From Rhizophagus clarus (taxonomy: Eukaryota; Glomeromycota; Glomeromycetes; Glomerales; Glomeraceae): 64,000 nt of DNA. The stretch is from assembly GCA_015698045.1 (NCBI GenBank), contig BLAL01000242.1, forward strand, positions 67,001 to 131,000, read 5' to 3'. The translations under genes were made by a program, and so were the position numbers. Below are positions 34,801 to 46,945 of the stretch, piece after piece. The stretch's first letter is position 1. Every line of letters starts with the position of its first letter. The notes below the pieces were generated by a model. The model made no database searches and had not been told where the DNA came from. It worked only from the letters and a program-made list of their open reading frames with translations.

Positions 34801-37678
34801 TCGTAATACACCGGGTATATTAAATACTAATCGCTTTGTTACGTGCATTATTTACTTATTTATTATTGTAATTAATATGCCGAAATTTTTTTTTTCTTTT
34901 TTTTTTTTTTTTTTTTTAGAAAGATTTTTAATTGAATTAGGCATACAACTATGTCCTACGCTTACAACAATTCTGACGCTGGCAGCTCCTCCAACTGACT
35001 CTGAAATTCGCAACAAAGCTTTAAAATATTTTATGTATAATTTTGAAAGAAAATATTTCAGAAGTTATTATCCAGAAATAAACTTTGCATTTTTGCCTTG
35101 TTTAAATGATAATTATGCAAAACCTTTAGAATGCTTTATTAATCCCGAATGCATGGTAATGAATTTCAAAGTTATAAATAAAGACTATCAACATCATGTG
35201 GGAAAATTAGGTGTTCGTCAGAACCCTAATCGTGAAGAGCTTCTAAATAAGTTATTAAGGAATCCACCGCGAGATGAGGAAAATGCAGAAAAAATTTTTG
35301 AATACTTGGCGTCACGACAAACAGATTTCACATTTACTGATTTGAATAGACTTGCTAAATTTGACTTTATTCCGATTCGGAAACAACATAATGAAATTAT
35401 CTTTACCAGTCCATGCAAATGCTTTTTTAAAGTTCGAGAAGAGTACGTATTTTTATTCTCTTTTATTGCAAGTTCTTTAATTTATTATTAATAGAACATT
35501 CATCTTTTTAGATTAAAAGATTTCTTTCTACAAGTTGATTTTGGAGAAAAGGCCAATAAATTTCTACAATGTTGTGGTGTTAACATTGAACCATCTTCGA
35601 TAGAATATGCTGAGTTATTGGTAAAATCATCATATAAATTGTTGAATTCAATTGGCTCAGGAAAATATTTAGATATTTTGAGGAGAATTGCTATGGAATT
35701 TAATAATTTTGGCAATATGGCCAGTAAACTGGATTTAGTTTCAGAAATGAGAAGAGCGCCTATTTTATTAGCTATGACGAAAGAAATAAAGGAAATCGAT
35801 TCTAAAGTGAAAGAAATCATCAATTATCGTTTAGATTCGGCCAAAAAAATTTTTATAAATGATGACGATATATATCGAGAAGTATTTAATCCATTAATAG
35901 CACCAGAAGATGACGATTTGGAAAATATGTATAAAGTGAGTAACTAATTCTTATTATTACATTTATATAAGATCATTATATATTAATTTTATTTATATAT
36001 TCTTGTTTTGCAGAGATTAGGAAGTAAATCATTACATGAATCCGTAAAAGAAACTTCGACTCCAAAAGGCGATATTCGTGAAACTGATAATTCTCGAAAT
36101 TTTCAAAAACAAATCATAGAAAGAGCAAACTTTTTTTATTTTAAATGTTCTAAAAATGATGTTAAAAAAGATGAAGAATGGCTTAAAAATCTGAAAGTTA
36201 GGGAGGTTGATCATATAAAAACATGTTATACATTGGGAAAAACTAAAAAGACTATAAAAAATAATACTAGCATCATTCCAGATAATAATGAAATAGATTC
36301 TTGGACTCTTTATATAACATCTAATTCGTCTTCGGTCAATATTTCACAACAAATAGCCAAGTATATTTACAAATCACATGATTTGCATAATGTCATAACT
36401 GTCAACGCACTTTTAACTACAACTTTACAAGATTTGAAAGGAATGGGATATCCAATTGAACGTATATTGCAAAAATCTAATTTACAACAAATTTCTGTTG
36501 AACAAATAAGTATAAAACAAGAAAATGAAAAACCTATTACAAATGATAAATTTTCAATAGATCATAGTCCTATATCCCTTCAAACTCAGGGTAATCAACT
36601 ATTTCACGAGCAAAGAATATATTCAAATGCTAGTACATCAAATATTAATGGTTATATGAATAAGAAACCAATTAATATAATAAATAAAGATCCCGTCACT
36701 ATAACAAATAGAGAATCAGTTAATATAACAAATAAGGAGCCAATTACAATAACGAATAAGGGTCCAGTTACTATAACGAATCGAGAATCAGTTGCAATAA
36801 CGAATATAGAACTAGTTAATATAACAAACGAACGGTCGATCAATATAATTAACGAGAAGTCTGTCGATATAAAAAACAGGGAATCGATTCCTATAACCTC
36901 TGAATATACTCGAACCCTACAAGATTATATACAAAAAACTATTAAGGATTGTTATTCTAATCCAAAGGATATTACTAATAATCAAACCAATACAAAGGAT
37001 ATCATAAAAGCTTGTAATTTTAACATGGGTAGCATTATTAATCATGAAGATAGTATCAAAATCATCCATGAAAACCAAATGAACTATTGTAATAGTGTAC
37101 TAGGTATGTAATAATATGATATATTATTGTTTTTATCAATATTCTACCAATATTCATATATTTTTTATTTACAGATTTATATCGTGTCGATATCGTCCAA
37201 GAAGTTGAACTTCATATTCGTGAAGGTTCAGGCCAATTATCTCAAAAGTTCGATTATCCATTAAGACAATTTATTGATATGCTGAAAAGTCTTGCAAATG
37301 TTTTTGGACTTGCACCAAAGGATATTCATATATTTTATGATGACATTTCAAACTCAATTGCATTCAACCATAATAGAGAATTATTTTTCAATTTAAAATT
37401 TTATCACGAATTACATGAAGAAGAGTGTAAAAACAAACTCACAGTTGATGCCATGACATATTGGTTCATGATGTTTTGTCATGAATTAGCACATAATTTT
37501 ATTCAACATCATAATTCTGATCATGAAGTAAGTAGCCTATTAAAAATATAATTCATATATTGTACGCTGTATATCTAATTTTATTTATTTTATTTTTCGA
37601 TAGTACTGCTTTGTATTAATTACGAAAATCTATATGTCAAATTTCTTAAAAATGTTGAGAAGACGCGAAATTTTTTGA
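31856..37678 (+). CDS. DUF3684/sacsin-like protein: GHKL ATPase start, HExxH near the end
   Basis: Exons: 31856-31953, 32017-32063, 32131-32288, 32358-32413, 32509-32635, 32703-32747, 32826-33347, 33419-34465, 34541-34814, 34920-35442, 35512-35935, 36014-37103, 37175-37527, 37604-37678. All have GT-AG introns and consistent phases, and total 4839 nt (1612 residues). The start has the Bergerat-fold signature: ELLQNSDDAD (43-52), NNG (76-78, with Asn at the usual Asp), then IGAFGVGF (102-109). Residues 1326-1397 are octapeptide repeats. HELAH (1573-1577) in exon 13 resembles a zinc-metallopeptidase helix. The architecture matches fungal DUF3684 proteins as I remember them. Possible roles (chaperone-like or ATP-driven conformational change) are inference. 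The last exon looks frameshifted: dropping back by one base near 37,621 opens ENLYVKFLKNVEKTRNFL to TGA at about 37,734. Confidence 0.75.
36668..36901 (+). repeat. 24-bp coding minisatellite (octapeptide repeat)
   Basis: Nine full 24-bp units plus a partial encode variants of (S/P)(V/I)xITN(R/K)E inside exon 12 of the DUF3684-like gene, for example PVTITNRE, SVNITNKE and SVAITNIE. All units are in frame and substitutions are mostly conservative. The repeat sits in a polar linker between the ATPase/middle region and the C-terminal HELAH domain, where length change would be tolerated. Confidence 0.9.
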
Positions 37679-37899
37679 AAAAAATGGTAAAAATGACAGA
37701 TAAAGTGGCAAGAAACAGAGATGTAGTATACTGAGTTACAGTAAATATGTTTTAATTTTTTTATTTCTTTTATATCATGTATCTCTAGGGAGGAATCAAG
37801 CATATATTTGTAAATTTAGTAATAAAGCTATTTGACGTTATAATAAACAAATATTTTTTCTATTTGTATTTTTATCAAATGACTAATTAAAATTTTTTT

Positions 37900-39010
37900 A
37901 GCCGAATCTCGAGTCTCGACATTGTCAAACTTTATTACCGTTGATCCTGCTGCAGAATTCATGCAACTTGCGCGTATTTGTGATAAACTCTTGAATGCAT
38001 TTCTTTATTTCTTAAACCCGGGTATAATTTCTCCAGATGCCAATATTCCGAATGAAGTGTTGCCATATGCTATTTTAAACATTTAGAAAGGTAAGATCTT
38101 AAAAATGGCTTGGGTGGTCGGAATTAACTTTGGTTAAGACTGAGTAAAGTTTATCGTCAATCTAATGTTTTAATTTGGAAAATGACCCAGTATTTGCTAA
38201 AAGTTCGCCAAATTTTAGTAAGAAATTTAGATAATACTTCAACGAATCATTCGTAAGTTATTTGTTCAAAAAAAAATGCATCACGGCTAGTTTAAGAATA
38301 AAATTCTTATTTTGAAATGTTAATTTATTCCCGATTTAGCGATCGGTTTTGGAAAACCTATGAGTTTTAGTCGGCGTTTGAAAGGTTATATTTAAAAATG
38401 ATCAAGCCTAATTTCTGAATTTGTTTATAGATTGTTGAATTAGGAATCATTTTAATCATCTTAATGGCCAAGATGAATGCAACCTTAAAATATTTAGATT
38501 TAATGAATGATCTAGTTAAAAGGACTAAGGTAGATTTAGCCGAATCAAATTCTAATGGCGATAATAACAATGAATGTGAAGAAATGAGACTAAAACAACG
38601 GTTTATCGCTAAAGATTGTATACCACGTAGTCGCCGAGAGTTTGTCGCACTTGACACTTCCCACTTCCGAACCGTGAAATTGATGGATTACCGTTAATTA
38701 GTTTAAAAGGAAGATAGTCTCATAATACTCAAGAAGGTACGTTGATTATTATTTTAAATTATTAACAAACATTATTTGGGAAACTGTAAGATATTAACAA
38801 TTTCAAAAATTATTCTTTCTAAATCATCCTCAATATCAGATTAAGAGATGAAGAATCAGAGAGTTAGATATGTTGATTACGTGGAAACAATTTATAAATT
38901 GGAAGATATTAATCAGATTAGTTAAAAAGAAGTAATACTAATATTCTTCAAGATGACAAGAAATTATGGACTCTTTATGTTCAAATTTACTTGATATTTC
39001 ATGACATCTA
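37900..39010 (+). pseudogene. decayed relative of the DUF3684-like gene
   Basis: The plus strand at about 37,955-38,090 reads AAEFMQLARICDKLLNAF, YFLNPGIISPDANIPNEVLP, parallel to EFEQFKQLARIDDRPLSTF and YFLNPAGIITPDAIVPDYVL of exon 8. Later pieces match KRAIRQLFERKK (RKLFVQKKMH, about 38,250), the segment after exon 9 (38,430-38,690, an open 78-codon stretch), and exon 12 (VRYVDYVETIYKLEDINQIS at about 38,860 versus VREVDHIKTCYTLGKTKKT). Stops and frameshifts are frequent. Order and orientation match the intact gene, so this is a tandem duplicate that decayed. Confidence 0.75.
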
Positions 39011-40107
39011 GTTAAAGTATAGTCAAATTCTCATAATTGAAGAGATTTTTCATATCTCAATATGTTTTTAGCAATACCTTAATTACATTAGGTTTTATTG
39101 TTTTAATGTTTTTTGTCTTCATTTATATCATAAATATTTATGCAGAAAATTCTTTTATTATTTTGGTGATTTGCGTCAAACTTTACGAAAAATATCATAA
39201 TATTAATTCGTATGAATCGGTATGATAGAACAATAGAAATACAACATTTTATTTGCATTTAAATTTGCAACAATAAAAATACACCAACAGATGCCTTTAC
39301 AATTATCAATTTTATCTTCTATTGCTCAATTACAAACGGGTTTTATTTATGTAAAAAAGTTAGTTTTACACATACTCTCAGAGTTGAACAAAATTTGAAT
39401 CCGAATGACTAATGTAGCATTGCATTAAGCTTAAATTGCGAATTCAAATTAAATTATTAAATTTGAATATACAATTAGTGTTCGAATTCTATATGGACAG
39501 TTTCTGGATATCAAAATGGAGGAAACGTGGCGAACATGTTGATTTTGTGAAAGGGCACTAAGGGCGTTTAGTAGAGTATAACGAGGATAAACAAAATTTA
39601 TAATTTCGTCTCCGGGTACGGTAGTCCTCCACTTTTGCTCCAGACAATGACGAAGAAAGTTAAATATTACCTATAAAAGCAATATGATCGAATTTTTAAT
39701 TAAAATTGTATATTAAAATCCAAGTGACTAATAAATTTCATTAAAATAAAAAAAAACTTGCCAACTATCATGATATAAATTCGAGACGCAAGGTATATGT
39801 ATATGTTATTGAGTATTTAAGTTTTGCTTAATTACAAACTGATTTTTTATTATGTTAAAATAGTTTTTACATATTATTCTATATTTCTATTATAATCAGT
39901 GTTAAATAAAAACTAATAAATTGGATACTATTATTTAATAGCAAAAATATATAACGAAAGTCAAGAGCTCTCTTAATAGACTGTAAGAACGTGTAAGGAT
40001 ATTCTAAATAATACTATTTTGAAATAATATTATCTTTACATTACTAATATAAAATGAATACACTTTTTTACCATAAATTTCTAAACCATTATATATGGGG
40101 TAAATGG
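39011..40107. other. intergenic, 3' flank of gene C
   Basis: Contains the inverted match to the 3' flank of gene B (39,830-39,925). A minus-strand stretch of about 45 open codons at 39,490-39,640 (WRTTVPGDEIINFVYPRY) is protein-like but has no start or splice context. It is unrecognised. Confidence 0.45.
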
Positions 40108-43100
40108 CTATAAACTACAATATAAAATAAGGTAAAAATGAGATGAAGTAATCGAAAATTACTAATAATAAAAATAACAAGCTACTTACTTTGTAAAATC
40201 AGTAATTTCTACTGTATTATTAATATTATCATCATATTTTGAAAGATTTTTTGTAAAAGAATTAAGTAATCTAGATGAATAAACAGCTTGTGTATGAGTG
40301 GTTAATTGACTATTTTTGATTGATAAAAGACTTTCTTTTCTATATTCTTGTGTCTCATTAAATTGCTCTTCGATTTCATAGTGTTGTTGCTCCTTTTCCT
40401 TAAAGCTTTGATCTAAAGAATTATAAAATGAATAAATCAATTCTCTTATTTCAATAGAATTTGGTCTATTGTCTGGATTTGAACCCCAGCACCTATTCAT
40501 TAAATCAATATAACATTTTGGTGCAATTTTGTCATTTATTTCAGGTTTATTTCCTTTACATATACTTAATGCTAAAACTTCATCATGAGCATAATTAGCA
40601 AAAGGTTGTTTCCCAGTTGCTATAACATACATAATCATACCAAAACTATATATATCTGCTGCTTGAGTATAAGGTTTTCCTTTTAACACTTCAGGAGCTA
40701 CATAAGGCATAACTCCATAAATATTTTTTTCATTAATATCATCAATTTTTCTACATAATCCCAAATCAGAAATACAAGCACTATCATGAACTTCGTATTT
40801 TTCATTAATATATTTTGTAATTTTTGTAAATAATATATTTCCTATATGAAAATCACGATGAACCATATGTTTTTGATGAATTTTACAAAGACCTTCAATA
40901 ATATTAATTAATATTTTTAATCCATTAAACCAATCAAAGTTTTCACAATTTTTATTTAAGTAACTATTAAAATTTCCATCTTCTGCATATTCAAGAACCA
41001 TGATATAATCTTTTGTATATGGATTTTGAGATATCCCATATATTTTAAGAATATTTTCGATTTTTTGATGTGGATATGCTCTAACCTATTGAGCAATACG
41101 TATTAATATAATTATTCTGTTAAAAAATATTTAAATTGTAAAGAAATTTCATACCTCATTTATAAATTCATCAAGAAAATTTTGCGAATTATGTAAACAT
41201 TTTAAAGCAACTTTTGTATTTTGCTCTCTACTCCAATAACTACTATATTTATTAAAATTTAATAAACCATCTTTCCATATTGCTGAATATACTGTAGAAA
41301 AACCACCTTTACCTATTTCTTCAATATTATCAAACTGATCATATGGAATCCACTCAAATATCATATTAAATTCACTAGAATTCTGATTAACATATAACCT
41401 CATTTCTTGAAGTAAAACACTAATTTTTGGATTTTCGTGATTTGTTTGACATAATATACAATTTTTATTATCCATTTCAAACCGATTATCGTATTTGTTA
41501 CCACAGTTCTCACAATAATATTTTTGTTGAAGAACAAAAATAAAATCTTTTGTATTCGGATTTTGAGATATTCCATAACTGCCTTCCATCGAATATGTTA
41601 TCTGTTTAATTTAAATTATTATTATTAATAATTAATATTAATTAAAGCAAATATCATATAGGAAAGTTCATACCTTGTTTAAGAATGTGTTATCAATATG
41701 TTGTGAATTATATAAGTATTTTAGTAGAACTGCCTCATTTAGTTTTCTTTTATATTTCCTATTTGAGTAACTGTAACATAATGGTCCATCCTCCCATGTT
41801 GCTATGGCAAAGTCACTTTTTCTTATTTCATTTATATTGGTAAACTTATTATATGGTATCCATTCAAATATTGTATCACTATGTTTATTAATTTTTGATT
41901 GGCATTTTTGAATGAAGTTATCAATTTTCTCATTGTTACTAGTCCAGTTTGCAAAATTACGTTTTAAATGATTAAGTTGACATGCTTTACACCATTTATC
42001 ATTTTCATTAGTATATTCATCACTTTCATATTTATTACCACATTTTACACAGTAAATAGAATAATTATTGAAAATCAAAATATAAACTTTTGAATTTGGA
42101 TTTTGAGATATTCCAAAGACTAGTTTTTTAACAAAATATGATTCAACCTAACAAAATATATAAACGTTAATATTCTATTAATATTCATTATTCAATCTGA
42201 GTTCAAAATACCTTATTTAAAAATTCATCTGTAACATTTTGTAAGTCATGTAAAAATCTCAATACAACTTTATAATATGGCTTTCTCTTCAGTTTCTCTT
42301 CAAAATCTTTTTGATATTGTAATGGACCTTCCTTCCATATTGCTATGGCAAATCCGTCCTCATCTATCTCTTCAGTTTCGATTAATTCATTGTAAGGAAT
42401 CCATTCAAATACTAAATCATTACATTCACTAATTTTTAATTGTATTTTTTGAATGAAATCATCGATTCTCTCATCTCCGCTTGTAGCCAAATTTGTAAAA
42501 TTATTTTTTAAGTGGTTTATTTGACATTGCCTGCACCATTTGTTATATTCATTATCATATTTATTACCACATTTTTTACAATAATATTCAAAATAAAGAA
42601 CATTGAAAACCAAAATATAAAATTTAGTATCCGGATTTTGAGTCATTCCATAATTATAGTATTCATCTAGCAAATATGATTCAACCTATCAAAATGCAAA
42701 GAAATAAATTTAAGATTACATTAATATTATAATTTACGGGAAATAGGAAATTTAAATACCTTATTTAAAAATCCATCAGTAATATTCTGTAAATCATATA
42801 AAATTATTAATGCAACTTTATCATATGATGAATTTCTTATAAATTTCTTATCATAACGTAGTGGCCCATCCCTCCATATTGCTGTACCAAATCTATCACA
42901 TCCCTCTATCTCTTTAATTTCAATTAAATCATTGTATGGTATCCATTCAAACACTGTACCATTCCCATCGAAATTTATTTGCTTGTCTTGAATAAAATTA
43001 TCTATTATTGTGTTTCCACTAGTCCACTTTGTAAAATTATTTTTAAATTGGTTCGTTTGACATGGTTTACACCATTTATTAAAATCGTCTTTATATTTAT

Positions 43101-43639
43101 TACCACATTTTTCACAAAAATTTTCAAAATACCATTCGGTAAAAACCAAAATATAAACCTTTGTGTCTGGATTTTGAGTTATTCCAAAATTACCGCCTTT
43201 AAATATCTCAGGTAATAAATATGACCCAACCTATCAAAATATAAAAAAGTTAACATTTACATAAATATTTAAACTAGATCTAAAGAAAATTTAAACACTG
43301 TACCTTATTTAAAAATTCGTCGGTAATATTTTGCATGTCATATAAAAATCTTAATGTAACTTTTTCGTATGAACTTCTTCTCCACTCATTTTCAATATTA
43401 CATAATGGACCATCCTTCCATATTGCTGTAGCGAAACAATTATTTCTTCTTTCTTTAATATTGATTAGCCCATTATATGGTATCCATTCAAATATTGTAC
43501 CATATCCATCGAAATTTATTTGCTTGTCTTGAATAAAATTATCTATTATTGTGTTTCCACTGGTCCAATTTGAAAAATTTTTTGCAATAATTTCTTTCCC
43601 TTTGGTTAGATCTACACAATAGTTTGTAAGTAATTCCAT
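40108..43639 (-). CDS. kinase gene C: tandem N-lobe-repeat tyrosine-kinase-like protein
   Basis: Exons 43639-43304, 43230-42760, 42685-42212, 42147-41674, 41601-41155, 41085-40190 and 40114-40108 sum to 3105 nt (1034 residues). Exons 1-4 each carry a degenerate unit. Their glycine loops are replaced (RRNNCFATAIW, EGCDRFGTAIW, DEDGFAIAIW, RKSDFAIATW), and the ATP-lysine position reads R, I, R and K. Exons 2-4 have CxKC/CxxC ribbon pairs and WTSGN-type linkers. Exon 5 restores GKGGFSTVYSAIW and VALK. Exon 6 has HRDFHIGN (Asp812), DLG (Asp841; A and B have DMG) and APE, then a charged tail. The 7-nt terminal exon (T TTA TAG) is inferred from paralogue comparison; otherwise TAA at 40188-40186 ends the frame. 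The layout is identical to gene A, about 20 kb away on the same strand. Activity is likely; target unknown. Confidence 0.87.
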
Positions 43640-43800
43640 TGAATATTAAAATTCTTGAGCGAAAACGAGACTTAAAAATGGCGTAAAATAGTACAATAAA
43701 CTAAATTTGGTTAACAAAAAATATGGTGCAATGATGTACTGTACTATATAAAAGATTATTTGTCGATCATTCTAATTAACGTTAGATTATTTTTATTAAT
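43640..43800 (-). promoter_or_regulatory. conserved upstream region of kinase gene C
   Basis: Shares an ordered set of short blocks with the region upstream of gene A: AATATTAAAATT, TTGAGCGAAAA, ACTAAATTTGGTTAACAAAA, AATGATGTA and GTCGATCATT. This suggests the promoter was duplicated with the gene. No specific regulator is inferred. Confidence 0.5.
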
Positions 43801-43818
43801 TTTCCCTACGAAAAAAGA

Positions 43819-44340
43819 ATGTCCGGAAAATGTCTACGAAAATGTCCAGAGATTGTCCAGGTTCTTCAAAAATTTTCATGAAAATGTCCAGGAAATTGAT
43901 CTATTTTGCTGTCCAGAATTTTTGGCATGCCCAGTTTTTTTTTATTCATGAAAATTTCCAGATAAATTCTGGACAAATAAACCAAACAAATTCCGGACAT
44001 AATAAAATTCCGGACAAATTTTAGACAATGTTTCTAAAAAAAAAATGCAAAAAGCACAAAACTGATATTTAAAACCACCCCTTGACATAATAAGTAAACT
44101 TGAAGAGCAGGCAAAAATGCTATCTATGATGTCAATTCAAACTTTGGTTAATTGTGTAGGAAGTGGTAATCTCCTGCTGATCATCGGGATAAAATTGGAT
44201 TGTTCAGAATTCTGGACAAATTCTGGACTAATTTGAACCCGGACATATTCCAAACATCCGGAAACGCGCACGTTTTGGAACATTTTCCGGATTTACCAAA
44301 CGTCCGGAAATTGTCCGCTTATTTTTCCGGACAATTTCAG
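43819..44340. repeat. cluster of GTCCGGA/TCCGGAC motifs
   Basis: At least 15 occurrences of GTCC(A/G)GA or its complement TC(C/T)GGAC lie in about 520 bp. On the plus strand the left part (43,820-43,960) is mostly in the GTCC(A/G)G orientation. From 43,969 most are TC(C/T)GGACA, often followed by AATTC or AATTT, with GTCCGG again at about 44,262 and 44,310. The sequence is GC-richer than its flanks. Overlapping frames at 43,760-44,472 are repeat translations. It is followed by a poly-A tract (44,390-44,415). Confidence 0.7.
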
Positions 44341-44419
44341 AATGAATTCCGAATGTGTTTTTTTGTAGGGTTTTATTTCAAAATTTCAAAAAAAAAAAAA
44401 AAAAAAAAAAAAAAATTCA

Positions 44420-45959
44420 TGAAAACCATCATATTTTTATCGTACTATACATTAGTCGTCAATTCGCAGTAACATAATCAAAAAGTTAATCATAACTTTC
44501 CTTATGACAGAAATGTGTATTGTAGTAATGTACTTTTTTTTACATGAACAAAAGAATTATCAGATCGTATAAGTAAGTTGTAAATTCTTTTACTTCAGGT
44601 AAGTTTTCTTTTTTTTTTAAAAAAAAAAAGAAAAGTAGCAGTAGTTGGTGGGTGAGACTATTCACTGATTGGCTGTCTGTAAACTGTTGGAAATATCTTG
44701 TATACTCGGAAAAAATCAGAAATTAATCCTTTTTGTACCCTTACATATGTATACAAACTAATTTGTTATATATATCTATTTTGAATATGCTAACGGTCAT
44801 TTTTATACATTTATGAAATAGTAGACTAATATTAGTATTATTAGTATATATATAGAATATAGATATTGATCATAAATATCCACAGTGACTAGGATTTATT
44901 CGTTTCATTTTTGATTTTACTTATTTACAGCAGTTCACTCCGTTTTAAATAAATAATTTTGATCACGTAATTTCCGTCATATAACATATATTAACAATAG
45001 ATAGATAATTGAGAGAAGATTGGTGAAAAAGATGTGAGGATCTTTTGACACACCAAAAATCACTTTGCTATTTATATGATCCTCACTGCTCGCGTAGTGA
45101 CTTTTGAAAGTGCAATTGCAAATCAACAGGTAATTATGTTGTCATTATTATATGCAATATATTATGACAAATACACTTTGTGAACTTATGTTCACATTCT
45201 TTATAAAATTCTCAGGCGCTATTTAGATATTGACAGCAGAGGAAGATTATTTGTTTTTTAAAAAGATATAGAAAATAGATGAAACAAATCTAGTAAGATC
45301 ATGAATACAGACAATTGTGGTTGCAATTTTCAGGCATATCAACATATGTTTAACTCGTTATATTAAAAAAAAATGACCGAATATTTTGATATTTAAATGA
45401 ATTTTTGAGAAAGTAAGTAGCTTTATTTTTCATTCTTGTCAATTACGTAAAATTATTCATAATAATCACACTTTGAAATTAATTAAACCAACCATTTTTC
45501 ACCTACGCGACTTGATTTTTCGTATCAAAGAACCAAAAAACACGTTTTTTGGAACTGAAAGAACAAATGTTATCGTCCATACATGTTCTTCATTGTTATT
45601 AATGTCAAGTAATATCACTGTTAAATGTTCTATCATAACCAAATCCTATAAAATTTTATTGTTTTTCGTTAATAATAATTAATTTGCTTAATTAACAATA
45701 TTTAGAATATTATATTTATTTACCAAATGATATAACCAAATTAAATTTGCTGTTTTGGAATTATTCCAAACATACAAATTATATCTAATACATAAAATGA
45801 GGTATCTAAATATTGCACCGCCTATGTTCATTAACGAAATAAATAAAACGTTGTAAAAAATTAACTCGCTTGCCTATATAAATAAATAATCTTATTGTTG
45901 AGCAATAAAGCAGCACCATATAGATGTATTGGAGTTGATGCATTTAATAAACTTCCTTT
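44420..45959. other. AT-rich intergenic stretch
   Basis: A T8/A10 hairpin lies at about 44,608-44,630. The open frame 45,473-45,682 (HLRDLIFRIKEPKNTFFGTE) has no supporting context and I do not call it. Nothing else is recognised. Confidence 0.45.
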
Positions 45960-46945
45960 TTGCCAATTAAAGTTTATTATATCTAAAACAAGAATTATCA
46001 AAATTATTTTTGAAAAATTGTACTACGTTGAATTATTTGGATATGTTTTATTCAACTCATCATTAAAATATTTTTAGTGATTAATCATTCTTTTATGGTT
46101 TGGCTCAAATTTGTGATTCTATTAATAAATTAATCATTGAAGATTTGATTGATAATCCTGGACTAGTAAGATTAATTAAAGTACAAAAAAAGTTCCAAGT
46201 AATTGATTTTAATCATCAATCTGAAGAAGATGACGAATAATCATTTCTTCAAGATGATTTGGTACGGCTTTAAAATATCATGCTATTAATTTAAGAGAAT
46301 TTAATTTGGATTTTTGTTCCAAGAATTCTTTCATATTGAAAATTCTATTAATTTACAAAAATTGGCGTTAAGTAAAAAATTTATCTAACATTATTATAAG
46401 AACTTCTTGTTGTCCTAAACTTCATACTTTACTCCTATATTAAAAGAGTTCAAGGAGATTTACTTAGTACCTGTTTTATCAGCCTTACGTAATCTATATT
46501 TATTATATAGCTTGGTAACAAGTTCCCCAATTACCCAATTAATAAACGCCTGATAATTTAAATGGTATTGAAAATACTTATTAAAACAATTTACCAAAAT
46601 TGTTTAAATATAGGATATGTTGCAATTATTATGTAAAATTGTGATTTTGATCTTGTAAATGTTGAAATTTAATTAATAAAATTTTAAATTCATTTATGAA
46701 AGTGAAGATATTAATAATCATGGTTAATGGCAATAAATTATTAAATTTATTAATTGAAAAATCCCCAAAATTTTATTTTAGTTTGAAATTTAATCATAAT
46801 TCTTTAGATTAAATAAAAATTGAAAATTCTTTATTATTAGAAACTGACGAAAAGAATAATTTTATATTAAATTATCCTAGTTTGAAAAATATGAAAGTAA
46901 TGGTGTAATTAAAAGGTATCAGGATGAATTATGGGTAGTGTTTAT
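45960..46945 (+). pseudogene. decayed F-box/leucine-rich-repeat-like gene
   Basis: Plus-strand fragments FEKLYYVELFGYVLFNSSL (about 46,009), FYGLAQICDSINKLIIEDL (about 46,090), LVRLIKVQKKFQVIDFNH, LLNLLIEKSPKFYFSLKFN (about 46,738) and KYESNGVIKRYQDELWVVF (about 46,889) follow the order of the large F-box/LRR-like families of glomeromycotan fungi as I remember them (YGLAxIC, then ValxLIxxQ, then a C-terminal Gly-Val-Ile-Lys ending). Stops and frameshifts separate the pieces. The F-box itself is not visible upstream. In an intact gene this class would be a substrate adaptor of SCF ubiquitin ligases. Confidence 0.6.

Noticed and set aside
34815..34919. Continuous open frame across 34,550-35,491 without an intron
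   Set aside because: The poly-T stretch would encode a Phe run. A GTATAT donor and TTTTTAG acceptor join P|ERFLIELGIQL in the correct phase, and the total then divides by three.
36032..36843. Minus-strand frames inside the DUF3684-like gene
   Set aside because: They are antisense to a well-supported exon and the octapeptide repeat.
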